Positions 24,594-32,657 of a DNA stretch of 33,592 bases are shown here, one piece after another (the stretch's first letter is position 1; every line of letters starts with the position of its first letter). Position numbers and translations under genes: made by a program. Origin of the DNA: AM-1111 sp046302135 (GTDB lineage Bacteria > Bacteroidota > Bacteroidia > B-17B0 > Aurantibacillaceae); assembly GCA_046302135.1 (NCBI GenBank), contig JBKCIQ010000079.1, positions 1-33,592 on the forward strand, read 5' to 3'. The notes under the pieces were generated by a model. The model searched no databases and was not told the origin of the DNA. It worked only from the letters and a program-made list of their open reading frames with translations.

Positions 24594-26126
24594 TTAAATT
24601 TCATTTATCGATTCAAGAATTATTTTAGCTTGTTCAAGAATTTTAACTTTCTGATTTAATTCCATTTTATCCCAAACCTTATACATCATTCCTATTCTTG
24701 GATTATGTTCGAGCAAACCTCTGTTCTTATCATAAAAATTCCAATAAAGACTATTGAATGGACAAGCTTGAGGACCAAATTTTTCTTTTGATTTATAATG
24801 GCATGTTTTACAATAATCACTCATTTTATTTATATATGCAGCACTTGAGACATAAGGTTTAGAGCCTACGATACCGCCATCTGCATATTGACTCATACCT
24901 CGGGTATTAGTAATTTCAACCCACTCAATAGCATCAATATAAATACCCAGATACCACTGATCAACCTCGTCCGGATTTATTCCAGCTAATAAAGAGAAAT
25001 TTCCGGTTACCATCAGTCTCTGAATATGATGTGCATAGGCATGATCCAAACTTTGTTTAATTACATTACTAAGACAATTCATTTTAGTATCACCATTCAA
25101 AAACCACGCAGGCAATTTACTTTTATTATAAAAAAAATTCATATCCGCGAATTCAGGCATTTTAGCCCAGTAAATCCCCCTCATGTATTCTCGCCAACCT
25201 AAAACCTGTCTGATGAAACCTTCAACCTGAGAAATGCCTGCATGATTAGGATCTTTCCTGAATTTATTTTCTACAGCGGAAATTACCTCATAAGGAGAAA
25301 TCATTTTTGTATTCAAAGAAAACGATAGTCTGGAATGATACAATACCCAATCTTGTTGTGTCATGGCGTCCTGATAAGTGCCAAAATATGGTAAAAGCTT
25401 ATCCACAAAATGATTTAATATTTCGAGAGATTCCTTTCTCGTGGTTGGCCATGAAAAAAATTTCTCATCCGGTTTTCCCAAATATTTTATTCCAGATTTC
25501 TGAATTTCACACCAAATATCTGAGTAGTTTTTATGTTTTATTTTCTGAATATTTGATGATAATTTACCTTTAAATGGTTTACGATTATCAGTGTCAAAAT
25601 TCCATTTTTCACCAATAGGATTTTCTCCATTCATCAAAACATTATGTTTTTTTCTCATGTTTCTATAAAAGGACTCCATCAAAAAAGTTTTTTTTCCTGA
25701 AAAGAAATTACTCAGTTCATTTCTTACACTTAAAAAATGTTCGGTTCCGTAAACCTTTGAAGTAATCTTTATTTCTGAACAAAAATTCTTAAGCTGAAAA
25801 TCAAGCCTGTATTCATCCGGTTCCTGATATTCAAAATGTTGAATTTTATATTTTCTTATTATTTCAATCAAATTAACTTTTAGATCCTGTTTATTTTTAT
25901 TGTCGTTAATTTTCAGATATATTACATTATGCCCCTTTTTTGAAAGAAAATTTTGAAAATTATACATTGAAGCGAAAAACGCAATTAATTTTTGTGCATG
26001 ATGGACAACGTAATCGGTTTCTTGTCGCATTTCCATGATAATATAAATCACATTATCACTCTTTTTCCTATACCATGAATGGTTGTAATTAAGTTGGTCT
26101 CCAAGAATCAGCCTTAAAGTTTTCAT
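24594..26126 (-). CDS. FeS-type bacterial cryptochrome/photolyase (PhrB/CryB class)
   Basis: A 510-aa protein of the iron-sulfur bacterial cryptochrome and photolyase (FeS-BCP) class, which repairs (6-4) photoproducts in Agrobacterium PhrB and signals in others; it uses FAD, a lumazine (DMRL) antenna and a 4Fe-4S cluster. The Cys ligands are visible: C439 and C442 in 'YCKTCHYK', C455 in 'QACPFN', and a fourth in 'MNCLSNVI'. Their spacing matches PhrB (about 438, 441, 454). The FAD region has 'DHAYAHHIQRLMVTGNFSLLAG'. Start is taken at 26126 ('MKTLRLILGDQLN'). It overlaps the DUF2256 gene by 4 bases (ATGA). Confidence 0.95.
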   Translation of the reverse strand: MKTLRLILGDQLNYNHSWYRKKSDNVIYIIMEMRQETDYVVHHAQKLIAFFASMYNFQNFLSKKGHNVIYLKINDNKNKQDLKVNLIEIIRKYKIQHFEYQEPDEYRLDFQLKNFCSEIKITSKVYGTEHFLSVRNELSNFFSGKKTFLMESFYRNMRKKHNVLMNGENPIGEKWNFDTDNRKPFKGKLSSNIQKIKHKNYSDIWCEIQKSGIKYLGKPDEKFFSWPTTRKESLEILNHFVDKLLPYFGTYQDAMTQQDWVLYHSRLSFSLNTKMISPYEVISAVENKFRKDPNHAGISQVEGFIRQVLGWREYMRGIYWAKMPEFADMNFFYNKSKLPAWFLNGDTKMNCLSNVIKQSLDHAYAHHIQRLMVTGNFSLLAGINPDEVDQWYLGIYIDAIEWVEITNTRGMSQYADGGIVGSKPYVSSAAYINKMSDYCKTCHYKSKEKFGPQACPFNSLYWNFYDKNRGLLEHNPRIGMMYKVWDKMELNQKVKILEQAKIILESINEI

Positions 26127-26284
26127 AATTTTTCCTTTAATTTTTTTCTGCAAGCGTTACTACAATATTTAACCTGCTCCCAGTCTTTAATCCACTTTTT
26201 TCTCCAGGTAAACAACCGTTGGCAAACTAAGCAGACTTTTTTTGGTAAATCAATTTTTTTTATTATTTTATTTCCCTTTCTCAT
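26123..26284 (-). CDS. DUF2256-type small zinc-ribbon protein
   Basis: A 53-aa basic protein, 'MRKGNKIIKKID...' with four Cys: C18, C21 in 'KVCLVCQR', and C41, C45 in 'YCSNACRKK', plus the conserved 'WRKKW' (28-31) of DUF2256. This pattern suggests one bound metal ion. The gene starts at 26284 and its stop overlaps the start of the FeS photolyase (ATGA), so translation is coupled. DUF2256 proteins are known to neighbour or join photolyase-related proteins (from memory); the role is unknown, perhaps metal or nucleic-acid binding. It is too short to appear in long-frame lists. Confidence 0.9.
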   Translation of the reverse strand: MRKGNKIIKKIDLPKKVCLVCQRLFTWRKKWIKDWEQVKYCSNACRKKLKEKL

Positions 26285-26322
26285 CTTTCTAAAAAAATTC
26301 AATGAAATAGAGCCTAACCCTA

Positions 26323-27789
26323 TTAAGATTTTCTGTGTGTATGCTTTTTTAATATTCTTTTACCTTCTTCTTTTACATCAACTTCTTTTCTCCACTGCCA
26401 GACCTTTTGTGTTGCGGTTTTTCGGGAAGTTTCAGGGTCTACAATTGGTAGCGGATAATCTTTTCCTAAAACACAATTATATAAATTCTGATCGTTTATT
26501 GACATTTTCCATGGTTCATGAAGAAGATTCAATGGAATATCTTTTAACTCCGGGACCCACTTCCTAATAAAAATTCCTTCAGCATCATGGTCATAAGAAT
26601 TCTTAATGACATTATATACTCTTATGGTATTTATTCCGGTTACGCCCGCTTGCATCTGCAATTGTGGATAATGAATACCAGGTTCATAATCTAAAAACAT
26701 TCTAGCTAAATGATGTGCACCATGTAACCAGTCTTGCCATAGATCATGCACAAGAAAAGAAACTATTAATGCTCGCATTCTGAAATTTATATATCCCGTT
26801 TTTATCAGACCTCTCATATTCGCATCTACCAATGGAAATCCTGTATAACCAAATTTCCAAGCGTTCAATAATTGATTATTGAGTGGTTTAACTTTATTAA
26901 GATAAGCTTTGTTTACAGGTTCAAATTCCATTCGGCATTCATCCTCAAATTTCTGTATAAAATGACAATGCCAATGAAGGCGAGAAATAAAATTGAGTAG
27001 ATTTCTTTTACCAGGTGCATTTTTATAATTATGTAGGGTTAATTGATACACTACCCTCATAGAAATATTACCCCATGAAATGTAGGGAGAAAGACGACTG
27101 CATGACCTCCGGCTTAATTCAGGTTTAGAAATATGCATAGTGTAAGTTTGATATCGACCACCAAGAAAGCCTTCTAAGTATTTCCAAGCACATCGTTCAC
27201 CGCCAGGTTGAAAATTATTATCGTATATTTTAAGCTCATTCTGAATTTTATCCGAATCAAACATATTCACAAATTCATTAGGGAGTCTTAATAAATTAAG
27301 GCTTTCTGCATCAACTTTAACAAAAGCCCCATGCATTACTTCTTCCCATTTACTTTGCCAATTGCTTCTTGTATTTCTTCCTCTAAGTACTCCATTGGTT
27401 TGAAATTCTTCCCATTTAATACCATTTGTTTTACACCAAAGACTGATTCTTTTGTCTCTTAAATAACTTAATTGATTTCCAGTTTCACGATAGGAGTATA
27501 AATTTATGACGTCAAATTGCAATAAAACTTCAGTAAGGATATTTTCAACTTCACCAAAAAAAATATAAAGAAGGTCAAAATTTTTACCTAATTGAACTTT
27601 AAGATCGAAAAGAGATTGATAAACGAAACGAAGATGTCGTACATCACAATCTGCGGATGAAAGAAGTGATGGTTCAAAAGAAAAAAATAGCAAGAAAGGA
27701 ATGCCATCTGATTGAGCAGACGAAATGGGCTCATGATCAAAAAAACGTAAATCTCTTTTCAACCAAACTATATTTATTTTTTGCTTTAT
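26323..27789 (-). CDS. photolyase/cryptochrome family protein with non-canonical start and altered FAD site
   Basis: A 488-aa photolyase/cryptochrome-fold protein (479 aa counted from TTG at 27762). The antenna-domain first strand 'INIVWLKRDLR' is coded upstream of TTG but no ATG, GTG or TTG precedes it before an in-frame TGA; the codon at 27787-27789 is ATA, where homologues have 'MKQKINIV'-like openings, so an ATA start or a lost ATG is likely. The FAD domain has 'GYTGFPLVDANMRGLIKTGYINFRMR' and 'GIFIRKWVPEL'. In the region next to FAD N5, where E. coli photolyase has 'DLAANNGGWQW', it reads 'DYEPGIHYPQLQM' (358-370 from TTG): Asn and the proximal Trp are absent. It heads the operon with DUF2256 and FeS photolyase. 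Confidence 0.85.
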   Translation of the reverse strand: MKQKINIVWLKRDLRFFDHEPISSAQSDGIPFLLFFSFEPSLLSSADCDVRHLRFVYQSLFDLKVQLGKNFDLLYIFFGEVENILTEVLLQFDVINLYSYRETGNQLSYLRDKRISLWCKTNGIKWEEFQTNGVLRGRNTRSNWQSKWEEVMHGAFVKVDAESLNLLRLPNEFVNMFDSDKIQNELKIYDNNFQPGGERCAWKYLEGFLGGRYQTYTMHISKPELSRRSCSRLSPYISWGNISMRVVYQLTLHNYKNAPGKRNLLNFISRLHWHCHFIQKFEDECRMEFEPVNKAYLNKVKPLNNQLLNAWKFGYTGFPLVDANMRGLIKTGYINFRMRALIVSFLVHDLWQDWLHGAHHLARMFLDYEPGIHYPQLQMQAGVTGINTIRVYNVIKNSYDHDAEGIFIRKWVPELKDIPLNLLHEPWKMSINDQNLYNCVLGKDYPLPIVDPETSRKTATQKVWQWRKEVDVKEEGKRILKKHTHRKS

Positions 27790-27939
27790 AGCTAATGCTT
27801 TTCACAAATTGAAACATTATTTTGCTATTCCTTGAATATAAAATTATAAGCGGCCGTTAGCAGGTGTTATGCGGTTAATTATAAATAAGGTATAAAATTT
27901 AAAGAATATTTATAAAATCACCGAAATGATTCGCTTTGA

Positions 27940-29067
27940 TTAATCACCAACTCTTTCAATGTTAGCTTTTATAAAAACTCGATCAATATAAACCCTCAGA
28001 CCATGAAAATGTTCCTTGTATTGAAGAGGCGCGTTTACAGTATAAGGTTCGACAAAATCATACATCAGTAGATATCTACATGCACTTGGATAGAATTTAG
28101 ATAAATAAAATATTGCGCTACTAAAAGTTGAGATCAGGCATATAGTCTCTTGTTCCAAATAAGAAAAAATAACTTCTACCGAAAGTGAAACAAAAACTGC
28201 ATCAGACAAAAAAACATGTTCAATGTTTTTTTCCTTCAGCCATCTAGATGTAATTTCCATCACTCCATTACTTTGATTAGGGTGAGGCTTAACTAACAAA
28301 ATGCAATCATCGGGCAAAGCAGCTTTATTTAATGCTACCTCAAGATAATCTGTCCAGAAGGAAATGGGTGGATTATAACCCTCCAGAGCATCCATCAAAA
28401 AAAATGCGCACTTTTTCCCCTTTAGATATCCTAGTTGAGTTGATACAAATGAATGATATTTACCAAGTGCAGCTTGAAATTCAAGCGCAGATGAAAGCGA
28501 TTCAATATTATTAAAATTCGTATAAGTTTTAAATTCATCGCCGAAAAAACCAATAAAATCTCCCTTCAATTTTTTTTGATGATAATAGTAATAGTCACCC
28601 AAACCATGCTCGTAATAAACTGTGCGAGCCGCAGGAAAAACATTAAATAAAGTTTCATTAAGAGCAGTTTGTGTCAATAGATACAACTCATCACAACTAC
28701 TTAGATTTATAGCAGAAAATCTATCTCTCAGAACTATAGACATTTCCTCAACATAATTTTCAGAATGTCTTTTTAGCAAAAGCTCATATATACGTGAAAT
28801 AACGGGAAAGGTTTTTATCTTTCTTAAAATTTTCTTTTTTATACCCGGATTCAAATCTATAGAATTATCAAGATGATAAGAAAAATCAAGAATATCATCC
28901 CAAAGAAAAATCTTAGTAGTTGTGTTTATCAACTCAACAAGAGATTTCTTTTTACCATAATGATCAATCACTAAAAAATTCTTGTCGCCCTCATTGCTAA
29001 GCTTTTTTGCTATAAGTGCAGCGGCAACAGAACTCAAATGACTGGATGTTAAAAATATTCTTACCAT
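27940..29067 (-). CDS. polysialyltransferase-like glycosyltransferase
   Basis: A 375-aa protein resembling the alpha-2,8-polysialyltransferase family (GT-B fold). Seen: 'VRIFLTSSHLSSVAAAL' at the N terminus, 'YYEHGLGDYYYYHQKKLKG' mid-chain, 'ILLVKPHPNQSNG' (the conserved PHP motif), and 'CLISTFSSAIFYLSKFYP' near the end. These enzymes make capsule or LPS glycans, often with sialic or other nonulosonic acids. It is the last gene of the methyltransferase-flippase-glycosyltransferase operon, 8 bases after the flippase. The sugar is not known. Confidence 0.72.
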   Translation of the reverse strand: MVRIFLTSSHLSSVAAALIAKKLSNEGDKNFLVIDHYGKKKSLVELINTTTKIFLWDDILDFSYHLDNSIDLNPGIKKKILRKIKTFPVISRIYELLLKRHSENYVEEMSIVLRDRFSAINLSSCDELYLLTQTALNETLFNVFPAARTVYYEHGLGDYYYYHQKKLKGDFIGFFGDEFKTYTNFNNIESLSSALEFQAALGKYHSFVSTQLGYLKGKKCAFFLMDALEGYNPPISFWTDYLEVALNKAALPDDCILLVKPHPNQSNGVMEITSRWLKEKNIEHVFLSDAVFVSLSVEVIFSYLEQETICLISTFSSAIFYLSKFYPSACRYLLMYDFVEPYTVNAPLQYKEHFHGLRVYIDRVFIKANIERVGD

Positions 29068-29075
29068 TTCTCAAA

Positions 29076-30551
29076 TTAACTAGCTTTCCACCTGGTTGTA
29101 ATTAATTCTTTCCAAAGTGAATCATCAATCTTTAATACACGAAATAGTAAAACGAAAGCCATCAAAAGTAAAATAGTCCTACAAAGAATATTTAAAATTA
29201 AATTATCAAAAAAATGAAAAAATATTCCGCCAAAAAATAAAATTGCAACTAAAGGAACTATTTTAAAAATATACAATTCATACGGTTGAAATTTATATTT
29301 GTTGTAAATCAATAAAAACTTCATAAGATTATAAATTAATAAAGCGGAGCTTGTTCCGACAGCCGCACCCTGTATACCAAGAGCAGGAATCAGCAAAATA
29401 TTTAGAAGTATACTTAAAATAATCATACCTAAGAGTAACCAAGTTCCCTTAATGTAATTATCGCTATAATATATCAATGAGGAATTAAGACCGGTTGCCA
29501 TATTAAAAAAAGAACTTATTCCAACAATATAAACTACTGTATGTGCACCATGATATTTTTGGGGTAACAACATTAATCCGTCCGCAATATTGGAACAAAT
29601 CATCAAAAAAAGAAACCCACCTATAATAGTCATATATCGGGTGGATTTGTAATAAATTTCCCGCATCTGTGCTATATTATTTTCTTTAACTGAATTGGAA
29701 ATTTTTGAATCTGCAATTTTACTTAACGCATTAACAGGTGTTTCTATGATGGAACCAATCATAAACGCAATAGAATAAACAGCTACTTGATCAAGACCCA
29801 AATAGCTTCCTATCAACATGGTATCAATGTTTCTAATACCTATAGATGCAATTGAAGCAAGGGCCATTACTACCGTATAACGTACAATTTCTTTCCATGG
29901 CAAAGTTTTGAAAAAACTCATGTTGACTCTGATCCCAAATGCATTAACACGAAAAAGGTAAATAAAAAGAAAAAGAACCATAAACGCATAAGACAACATG
30001 TAAAGGAACATTAAATTTGAAAATGAAATAATTTTAAAATAATACAATACTGCAATTACTGTCATCCAAATTCTGATAAATACTTCATTCAAAAAAGTAG
30101 GAACGGTAGACTTAAACAATGCATTAAGATATCCTGTTAGAATAGTTGTGGTGCCAATCAAAAAGCCAATTGGTATAACGTAATGAAAGTAGTCAACAAA
30201 TAAAATAGATTTAACTTCATAATATCTAACAATTCGTTCCTGAAAAATAAAAACAAAAGAAGATAAAATGAAAAAACCCATGATGGATATCAAAAGCAGT
30301 AAACCCAAATAACCATTGTGTTTATTCTGCTCATTTCGAATGCCTGGAAAAAAACGTATTGTGAGAAAATTTAAACCAATAGGATATAGTGTACCAAATA
30401 GAATCGTTGCAGAATACATTATTCTTAAAAGCCCAAGTTCTTCAGCTTTAAGTATAAAAGGCAAAAGAATAATTAGATTAATGAAACCAATTCCAACACC
30501 CAAATAAGTAAAAACAGTATTTTTCAAACCCTGTCTTTTGATGGTTCCCAT
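29076..30551 (-). CDS. polysaccharide biosynthesis flippase (Wzx/MATE-like)
   Basis: A 491-aa membrane protein with about 12-14 helices, of the Wzx/oligosaccharide flippase group that moves lipid-linked glycan units across the inner membrane. The N terminus 'MGTIKRQGLKNTVFTYLGVGIGFINLIIL' and the 'ASIGIRNIDTMLIGSYLGLDQVAVYSIAFMIGSI' segment are typical. The start at 30551 comes 3 bases after the methyltransferase stop. Its partners in the operon, a methyltransferase and a polysialyltransferase-like enzyme, support a surface polymer pathway. Substrate unknown. Confidence 0.9.
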   Translation of the reverse strand: MGTIKRQGLKNTVFTYLGVGIGFINLIILLPFILKAEELGLLRIMYSATILFGTLYPIGLNFLTIRFFPGIRNEQNKHNGYLGLLLLISIMGFFILSSFVFIFQERIVRYYEVKSILFVDYFHYVIPIGFLIGTTTILTGYLNALFKSTVPTFLNEVFIRIWMTVIAVLYYFKIISFSNLMFLYMLSYAFMVLFLFIYLFRVNAFGIRVNMSFFKTLPWKEIVRYTVVMALASIASIGIRNIDTMLIGSYLGLDQVAVYSIAFMIGSIIETPVNALSKIADSKISNSVKENNIAQMREIYYKSTRYMTIIGGFLFLMICSNIADGLMLLPQKYHGAHTVVYIVGISSFFNMATGLNSSLIYYSDNYIKGTWLLLGMIILSILLNILLIPALGIQGAAVGTSSALLIYNLMKFLLIYNKYKFQPYELYIFKIVPLVAILFFGGIFFHFFDNLILNILCRTILLLMAFVLLFRVLKIDDSLWKELITTRWKAS

Positions 30552-30554
30552 AAT

Positions 30555-31472
30555 TTACTTAAGTAATTTAATTTTTTTGAGTAAGCGAATTAATTTAAAC
30601 TTTTGTGTGTAATAAAAGTCAGACTTACCAACCAGATCATAAACTCGTTTTTGCTTTTCCCACTCCTTACTATCAATTACATTATCTACTTGTTGCGAGG
30701 ACCTTTTACAGAAAGCAAAAATCTCATAGGGTTCATGAGCATCACCTTCAGAAATGGAAACAGGTAATAAACCAGATAAATTTAAGGCATTGGAAATAGA
30801 CTTTTTTGAAAAATAACTCACATGAACGACTCTAAAATAATTTGTTTTCAAAGGTTTAGTTGGATTCATGGCATCAGGAACGGCCAGGTAAAGAATTCCA
30901 TTTTCACTTAAAACTGAGGTTACCTTTTTTAAAATCTGAACAGGATCATTAAAGTGCTCTAATACGTGACGCATAATGATGAAATCAAATTTTTCACTAG
31001 GATTATGATTCCAATCTGAATAAACATCATTGGTTAGTACATTAATACCATTATTTTCAAGATGTTCAACGCAAAGCTCAGAAGGTTCAATTGCATAATA
31101 TTTTGAATTCTTATAAATATTACACTTTAAATAAATAAGAGAATGTCCCATTCCACAACCGATATCGAGTATGGATTTGGGTGAATTAAGGCTAATTCCA
31201 ACTGAATTTAATCGGTTCAGAATTGCCTTAATATTATTAAACTCTAATTCAGAATTAGGATTTGATACTGTCTCTTCTCTGTAAAATTTATCGTACTCCT
31301 TTGCATAGAATTGATGGTATCTATCTTTGGTCCAGCGTGGATTAAGAAAGGAAAATCCACATTTTTTGCAAATAACAACATGAGTTGGAAGACCAAACTG
31401 CCCCTTTGTAGAATATGAATGAAGTTCCTCAGAACCACAAATGAGACATGGCGTTCTTTCGAATTCCTCCAT
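30555..31472 (-). CDS. class I SAM methyltransferase with N-terminal zinc ribbon
   Basis: A 305-aa protein: a zinc ribbon of four Cys ('CLICGSEE' near residue 9 and 'CKKCGFSFLNPRW' near 34), then a class I SAM fold with 'ILDIGCGMGHSLIYLK' (about 103-118) and 'DFIIMRHVLEHFNDPVQILK'. This arrangement is common in surface-glycan clusters, where the enzyme methylates or modifies sugars. It is the first gene of the operon with the flippase and glycosyltransferase, and it is divergent from the PTPS gene across 131 bases. Target sugar unknown. Confidence 0.85.
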   Translation of the reverse strand: MEEFERTPCLICGSEELHSYSTKGQFGLPTHVVICKKCGFSFLNPRWTKDRYHQFYAKEYDKFYREETVSNPNSELEFNNIKAILNRLNSVGISLNSPKSILDIGCGMGHSLIYLKCNIYKNSKYYAIEPSELCVEHLENNGINVLTNDVYSDWNHNPSEKFDFIIMRHVLEHFNDPVQILKKVTSVLSENGILYLAVPDAMNPTKPLKTNYFRVVHVSYFSKKSISNALNLSGLLPVSISEGDAHEPYEIFAFCKRSSQQVDNVIDSKEWEKQKRVYDLVGKSDFYYTQKFKLIRLLKKIKLLK

Positions 31473-31577
31473 TAAGTGGTAAAATTAAGGATTTTAGTCC
31501 GTTTTAATTCAAAATAAAACTATAATTAACCTTAAGTAACAAAGTCGATATCATAGAATCCAGCCCGTGGTAATTCT

Positions 31578-31585
31578 TATATTTG
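31578..31585 (+). promoter_or_regulatory. Bacteroidota -7 box (TATATTTG) of the PTPS-folE operon
   Basis: TATATTTG, exact fit to TAnnTTTG, begins 26 bases before the ATG at 31604. This is the same box and the same distance as at the first folE (3286-3293), with the shared downstream pattern TATATTTGCAwATwAAAAC. No clear -33 element was found. Confidence 0.6.
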
Positions 31586-31603
31586 CATATTAAAACCAAG
31601 AAT

Positions 31604-32014
31604 ATGATTTACATAACCAGAAGAGAGCGATTTAATTCAGCACACAAGGTAGCAAGAGAAGAATGGAGTGATGAAAAAAATTACGAAGTTTTCGGAAAAT
31701 GTTCCAATAAAAACTGGCATGGCCATAATTTCGATTTATTTGTAACGGTTAAAGGTGAGGTAAATCCTGAAACAGGCTTTGTAATCAACCTAAAAGAACT
31801 TAGCGATGCCATTAAAAAATATGTGACTGATAAAGTTGATCACAAAAATTTGAATCTCGATGTAGACTTTATGCAGGGATTGATGACCAGTACTGAAAAT
31901 CTTACTATTCAAATTTGGAAACAATTAGAGGAACCTGTTATAAAAATGGGTGGAAAGTTACATTGCATAAAAGTTTATGAGTCTGAGAACAACTTTGTAG
32001 AGTATTACGGGTAA
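31604..32014 (+). CDS. 6-pyruvoyl-tetrahydropterin synthase (eukaryotic-type active site)
   Basis: A 136-aa PTPS/QueD-fold enzyme. The zinc His are H14 ('FNSAHK'), H39 and H41 ('NWHGHNF'), the catalytic Cys is C33 in 'GKCSNKNWHGH', and D79-H80 in 'KVDHKNLNLDV' and the late Glu in 'VYESENN' complete the site. The Cys-to-HGH spacing is CxxxxxHGH, as in animal PTPS, not the CxxxHGH of QueD. This favours 6-pyruvoyl-tetrahydropterin, the route to tetrahydrobiopterin-type pterins, over the queuosine pathway. The ATG at 31604 is preferred over one at 31583, which lies inside the promoter. folE follows after 15 bases. Confidence 0.85.
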   Translation: MIYITRRERFNSAHKVAREEWSDEKNYEVFGKCSNKNWHGHNFDLFVTVKGEVNPETGFVINLKELSDAIKKYVTDKVDHKNLNLDVDFMQGLMTSTENLTIQIWKQLEEPVIKMGGKLHCIKVYESENNFVEYYG

Positions 32015-32029
32015 TTTGAATTTATTTTA

Positions 32030-32653
32030 ATGGAACACGAAGATTTTGAAATCAAAAAAGGTTATCAAAAAACCGAAACATATAACCCTGATTTAATAAG
32101 AGAACTAGCGGAAAGCTACAAGAATGTAATTTCAGGGCTTGGTGAAGATGTTAAGAGAGAAGGCTTATTGAAAACTCCCGAAAGAGCTGCGAAAGCAATG
32201 CAATTTCTTACTCATGGTTATGATATTAAACCAAAAGAAATTTTACGTTCTGCATTATTCGAGGAAGAATATAGCCAAATGGTAATTGTAAAGGATATTG
32301 AAGTTTACAGTTTATGCGAACACCATTTGTTGCCTTTTTTCGGAAAGGCGCATATTGCATATATACCCAATGGTATTATCACAGGCCTGAGTAAAATCCC
32401 TCGCGTGGTAGATGCATACGCAAGACGTTTACAAGTTCAGGAAAGACTCACCAATGAAATTCGTGATTGTATTCAGGATACTTTGCAACCTACAGGTGTT
32501 GCAGTGGTAATAGAATGTACTCATTTGTGTATGCAAATGCGTGGAGTACAGAAGCAAAATTCAGTTACAACTACTTCGGCTTTTACAGGTGCTTTTTTAA
32601 CTGAACCAACCAGAAAAGAATTTATTAGTTTGATTTCATCTCAACTGAAGTAA
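32030..32653 (+). CDS. folE: GTP cyclohydrolase I, PTPS-linked copy
   Basis: A 207-aa GTP cyclohydrolase I with all active residues: C96, H98 and H99 in 'LCEHHLLPFFG', Q135/Q137 in 'LQVQERLT', H165 and C167 in 'THLCMQMRG'. It is the standard-length bacterial form and is more typical than the copy at 3312-4034. It follows PTPS after 15 bases in one transcription unit, so the two enzymes of the same path (GTP to dihydroneopterin triphosphate to pyruvoyl-tetrahydropterin) are made together. The stop is 4 bases from the convergent prmC gene. Confidence 0.96.
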   Translation: MEHEDFEIKKGYQKTETYNPDLIRELAESYKNVISGLGEDVKREGLLKTPERAAKAMQFLTHGYDIKPKEILRSALFEEEYSQMVIVKDIEVYSLCEHHLLPFFGKAHIAYIPNGIITGLSKIPRVVDAYARRLQVQERLTNEIRDCIQDTLQPTGVAVVIECTHLCMQMRGVQKQNSVTTTSAFTGAFLTEPTRKEFISLISSQLK

Positions 32654-32657
32654 AAAA

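Noticed and set aside
27812..27822. TAATGTTT half-site (minus strand) upstream of the atypical photolyase that resembles the palindrome arm at 3256-3280
   Set aside because: An 8-base match in a low-GC 33-kb window is expected about once by chance; no palindrome is formed.
31604..32014. QueD (6-carboxytetrahydropterin synthase) as the name for this gene
   Set aside because: The Cys-to-HGH spacing is five residues, the PTPS form, and no queC or queE is near. QueD activity is still possible, so the name is not used.
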